Shown: positions 61,655-64,000 of the stretch, one piece after another | How the letters are laid out: each line of letters starts with the position of its first letter | Numbering within the stretch: position 1 is the first letter of the stretch | Translations under genes and position numbers: made by a program | Assembly (NCBI RefSeq): GCF_028867935.1 | Contig: NZ_JAPQNS010000007.1 | Span: 62,001 to 126,000 of the forward strand | Direction: 5' to 3' | DNA: 64,000 nt | Source of the DNA: Flavobacterium sp. SUN052 | Lineage (GTDB): Bacteria > Bacteroidota > Bacteroidia > Flavobacteriales > Flavobacteriaceae | The notes under the pieces: model-generated | Told to the model about the DNA's origin: nothing | What the model saw: the letters and a program-made list of their open reading frames with translations, nothing else | Databases searched by the model: none

Positions 61655-62488
61655 TCAAATCTGGTAGCCCAACTGGGCAAAAATTGGTCGCCAATAGGTT
61701 GTTCCATGGGTATCCCATGCGTGACATCCAAATGGTAATTGGCCTTCATTATACATTGAGACAGACCGCTCGGGGTAAAACTCAACGGCAAATTGCAGGG
61801 CAGTACGAAAGTCAGGTATAGTCAATTGCGGCCAGTACCGGTTGACCTCAACACCAAAAAATATATCTTCATTGTACTGATGCATCTGCTGTTTTTCATA
61901 TGCCCGAATCAATCTGCTATTTTTCAGCAAGGCCCGGCGCAGGGCCGTTACACGACGTAACGACAAACCTCCGTTTCCAACTTTGTTCAGACTAACTATT
62001 TCGCGTGGTGTCACTCCATCAGCCTTTTTTAAATTGAGCCAAGTTGCTATTCGTCTTTTTACATTGAACCAGCCTTCTTCATGCCATCCTCTAAAATCAC
62101 GGTCACGCAGCCACGGAGCACCAATATAATCGTATCCCCGGCGGCACCAGTCGGTCAGTTCGTCCCGAAATACAAAGGCATCGAGTTGATAAATCAACAC
62201 AAACTCGAACGCCGAAAATGAATCATAAAAAGCCACGGAAAGCATCAGGCGGTTATAGGCCTGAACATCCGTAAAAAACTCATCAGCAAATGTGTGGATT
62301 GTAGAAATTGGAAACTGTGCTGTCAGCAAAGAAATAGAAAGCGAAGCAGGGCAAACCAGAGCGATCGGATACCGGCCCAACACGCGGATACACTGCGTTA
62401 GCGCGATAGTTTCGTAGTGGCTTAAGGTGGTTTTATACACCGGAACAACTACACATACCGATGGTTTTACTGCTTCGTTTTGGCTCAT
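61655..62488 (-). CDS. DUF5672 protein, polysaccharide-cluster enzyme
   Basis: 277-aa protein. It has VCVVVPVYKTTLSHYETIAL, ALVCPASL, the segment FEFVLIYQLDAFVFRDELTDWC, GYDYIGAPWL and VGNGGLSLRRVTALRRAL, all typical of DUF5672, which resembles GT-A folds and is found in polysaccharide loci. It overlaps the family 9 gene by 4 bp. Activity unproven; a glycosyltransferase role is likely. Confidence 0.88.
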   Translation of the reverse strand: MSQNEAVKPSVCVVVPVYKTTLSHYETIALTQCIRVLGRYPIALVCPASLSISLLTAQFPISTIHTFADEFFTDVQAYNRLMLSVAFYDSFSAFEFVLIYQLDAFVFRDELTDWCRRGYDYIGAPWLRDRDFRGWHEEGWFNVKRRIATWLNLKKADGVTPREIVSLNKVGNGGLSLRRVTALRRALLKNSRLIRAYEKQQMHQYNEDIFFGVEVNRYWPQLTIPDFRTALQFAVEFYPERSVSMYNEGQLPFGCHAWDTHGTTYWRPIFAQLGYQI

Positions 62489-63534
62489 ACGTACCGGGCA
62501 GTGGCTAAGTGTTCCTCAACCGCTCGCTGAACCCATTCGTAAGGCATATCGGAACATGGATGCCCTATCTGATTTAAAATTGTTACTCCCTCACCCCGTT
62601 TATAGCGGCCTGAATACGGTAGATACTCCACGAAATCAAACAATTTACCTAACAAAATTACCCCCTGAGTGCTCATTGCATTCGCAAAATGAGCTGGACC
62701 ACTGTCAATTCCCACAAACAACCGAGCCTGACGGATAACTTCAGCCGTTTCGAGCATCGATAGTTTACCACATAAACTAACAAAACGTGGGTCAGTGTTT
62801 TGCACAATCGGATTGAGACCCACTTCCACAACGCCGTTTGGGTATGTTTGAAGCAACCAGTTTACCAAACGGTTCCAGTTTTCGGGTTGCCAATCGCGGG
62901 GTGCATAGCTTGACTGACAGTGAATAACCACATAACCGGCCGGGCCGGTACTCTGTGGCAACTGTAAGGAGTTTACCCGACTAACAACCTCCGCGGACGT
63001 ATACATTTTTGGTTCGTCGGTCAGTGGAGGCAAGCCAGCAGCTTGCGAAAACACATGCAATAAATCGCCGTAGTGGTAATAATTGGCATAAGTGAGGCCC
63101 AGTTCGTCGGCAATTGGGTTGACCGGATCTTCTTTGCAGTACTTACATCGCCGGTGCGAGAGGTGCATGTTATACACCTGATCAAAAATACCGGTATCGA
63201 GCAGCCGGGTGCGTTCGCCAGGGCATTTTTCAATCAGATAGGTATCGATAACAGGATTAAACCGCACAAGATCGACGTAAGATTTCCGTATAAACCAGAC
63301 CAGATAAGCATCGGGGTATAAACGCCGAACTTCTCTGGCAACGGGTTCGCAAGCTACTACATCACCCATTTGCTCCGACAGCACAATAGCCACTAGAGGC
63401 CGTCCGTTCAGGCGGTTTTTAATACGTCGAAGTCGGGCATACTTTATCCAGGCCGATATGTATTTACCGGCAATGTGGTTGTACTTGTGGTAACGATGAA
63501 TCCAAAGTTGTTTCAAACGGGGCCATGCGGTCAT
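62485..63534 (-). CDS. Glycosyltransferase family 9 (heptosyltransferase-like)
   Basis: 349-aa GT-B enzyme. VAIVLSEQMGDVVACEPVAREVRRLYPDA is the acceptor-side start. LFVGIDSGPAHFANAMSTQGVILLG contains the nucleotide-binding D-S-G-P-x-H of this family. It may add heptose or another sugar to an LPS-type core. It overlaps its neighbours by 4 bp on each side. Confidence 0.93.
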   Translation of the reverse strand: MTAWPRLKQLWIHRYHKYNHIAGKYISAWIKYARLRRIKNRLNGRPLVAIVLSEQMGDVVACEPVAREVRRLYPDAYLVWFIRKSYVDLVRFNPVIDTYLIEKCPGERTRLLDTGIFDQVYNMHLSHRRCKYCKEDPVNPIADELGLTYANYYHYGDLLHVFSQAAGLPPLTDEPKMYTSAEVVSRVNSLQLPQSTGPAGYVVIHCQSSYAPRDWQPENWNRLVNWLLQTYPNGVVEVGLNPIVQNTDPRFVSLCGKLSMLETAEVIRQARLFVGIDSGPAHFANAMSTQGVILLGKLFDFVEYLPYSGRYKRGEGVTILNQIGHPCSDMPYEWVQRAVEEHLATARYV

Positions 63535-64000
63535 AGCAAACTCCTTTCTTCCAGAATATCAATCAATTTGTGGATAGGTTTATTAAGCAGTTTACGAACA
63601 CGTTTATACCGTAATACTGTAGGCGGCTTAATGTAAACACAGGGATATTTTCGGTAACGGTCATTGTGGTTCATTAGTAACCGTTCTTTATACAGTTCAA
63701 ACAGTGGCCATACATCTGCACGATCGGTCGGCCGAACATTGCTGTTGTCTGGTCGCTGGGGATCGGCAAACGTATAGCGCGTTTGATATTTCGATACCTC
63801 GTCGGGTTTGTAAGGACTGTATCCACTGTAATGAAAAAATTGCAGTGGCTCATCCCCGTTTACCATCCATGTATCACCATCCCGACTAAACAAGCGTTCA
63901 TGCAGATTCCAATAAGCAGCATTGTAACCTCGGTGTTTCTCAATCCAGACCCGGTCGTAATAGGTTGGTGCGAAGTTAACCCAATGCTGGTCGACAAAAA
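63531..64000 (-). CDS. C-terminal part of a GT-A-type glycosyltransferase, running off the right edge
   Basis: 155 residues are visible; the N-terminus lies beyond the window. The segment opens FVDQHWVNFAPTYYDRVWIE and continues with NAAYWNLHER, GDTWMVNGDEPLQFFHYSGY and a basic tail. The DQ-W, P-x-x-Y/F-D/S-x-V and AYWN-L-HE points match the gene at 59581-60537. It overlaps the family 9 gene by 4 bp (ATGA), showing that the operon continues to the right. Confidence 0.75.
   Translation of the reverse strand, partial: FVDQHWVNFAPTYYDRVWIEKHRGYNAAYWNLHERLFSRDGDTWMVNGDEPLQFFHYSGYSPYKPDEVSKYQTRYTFADPQRPDNSNVRPTDRADVWPLFELYKERLLMNHNDRYRKYPCVYIKPPTVLRYKRVRKLLNKPIHKLIDILEERSLL

Noticed and set aside
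1..64000. tRNA, rRNA, phage, integrase or insertion-sequence genes
   Set aside because: No cloverleaf, rRNA motif, transposase or integrase signature was found on either strand.

Overview
The window looks like chromosomal DNA from a Cytophagales-type Bacteroidota, most like Spirosoma or a close relative. This rests on the mix of gene families: a PorZ-type T9SS component, a T9SS type A sorting domain, lamin-tail/nuclease giants, a SusC-like TonB receptor, AraC regulators with membrane N-termini, a lone MacB/FtsX-type permease, DUF1080 and DUF5672 proteins. It also rests on several TAnnTTTG (-7) promoter elements typical of the phylum. No rRNA, tRNA, CRISPR array, integrase or insertion sequence was seen.

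Layout. 1-3011: 5' part of a secreted tricorn-type protease (minus strand, cut by the left edge). 3108-5826: a GNAT/MmcQ pair, then an SDR oxidoreductase downstream of its likely AraC regulator, with a clear two-site operator between them. 5867-9352: an HHH/beta-barrel envelope protein and a conserved protein of unknown function. 9562-14557 (plus): tdk, porZ, a methylthioribose-kinase-like kinase and an exported nucleoside hydrolase, closely packed. 14675-20240: RluD-type pseudouridine synthase, PLP-dependent deaminase/desulfhydrase, Sua5 and a TonB receptor. 20463-24944: GMC dehydrogenase, Tat-exported small subunit, DUF1080 hydrolase and membrane AraC regulator, probably a 3-keto-glycoside catabolic module. 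25020-34849: a beta-lactamase-like serine hydrolase, a PD40 lipoprotein, a second exported nucleoside hydrolase, an Omp85-like barrel, an FtsX-type permease and a four-PAS histidine kinase. 35041-46352: two tandem paralogous giant secreted proteins (1256 and about 2396 aa), each with a lamin-tail domain, an OB-like domain and an endonuclease/exonuclease/phosphatase domain. 46481-53501: ogt, a di-haem cytochrome c peroxidase and an RND pump with its adaptor. 53647-64000: a leftward surface-polysaccharide cluster of nine glycosyltransferase-like genes or gene fragments, a DUF5672 gene and an O-antigen polymerase/ligase-like membrane protein.

How it fits together. Secreted nucleases, two exported nucleoside hydrolases and thymidine kinase would together allow scavenging of environmental nucleic acid, although they are not one operon. 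PorZ and the sorting domains belong to the same export route as at least one nuclease. The polysaccharide cluster may make the surface glycan, possibly including the glycan that anchors T9SS cargo. The least conventional points are a ferredoxin-like four-cysteine motif in the GMC dehydrogenase, a family of hairpin-forming CACAGAG repeats (one supplying the C-terminus of a kinase), the 21-bp-spaced AraC operator, and a possible sigma-54 promoter with an upstream palindrome before the FtsX permease.
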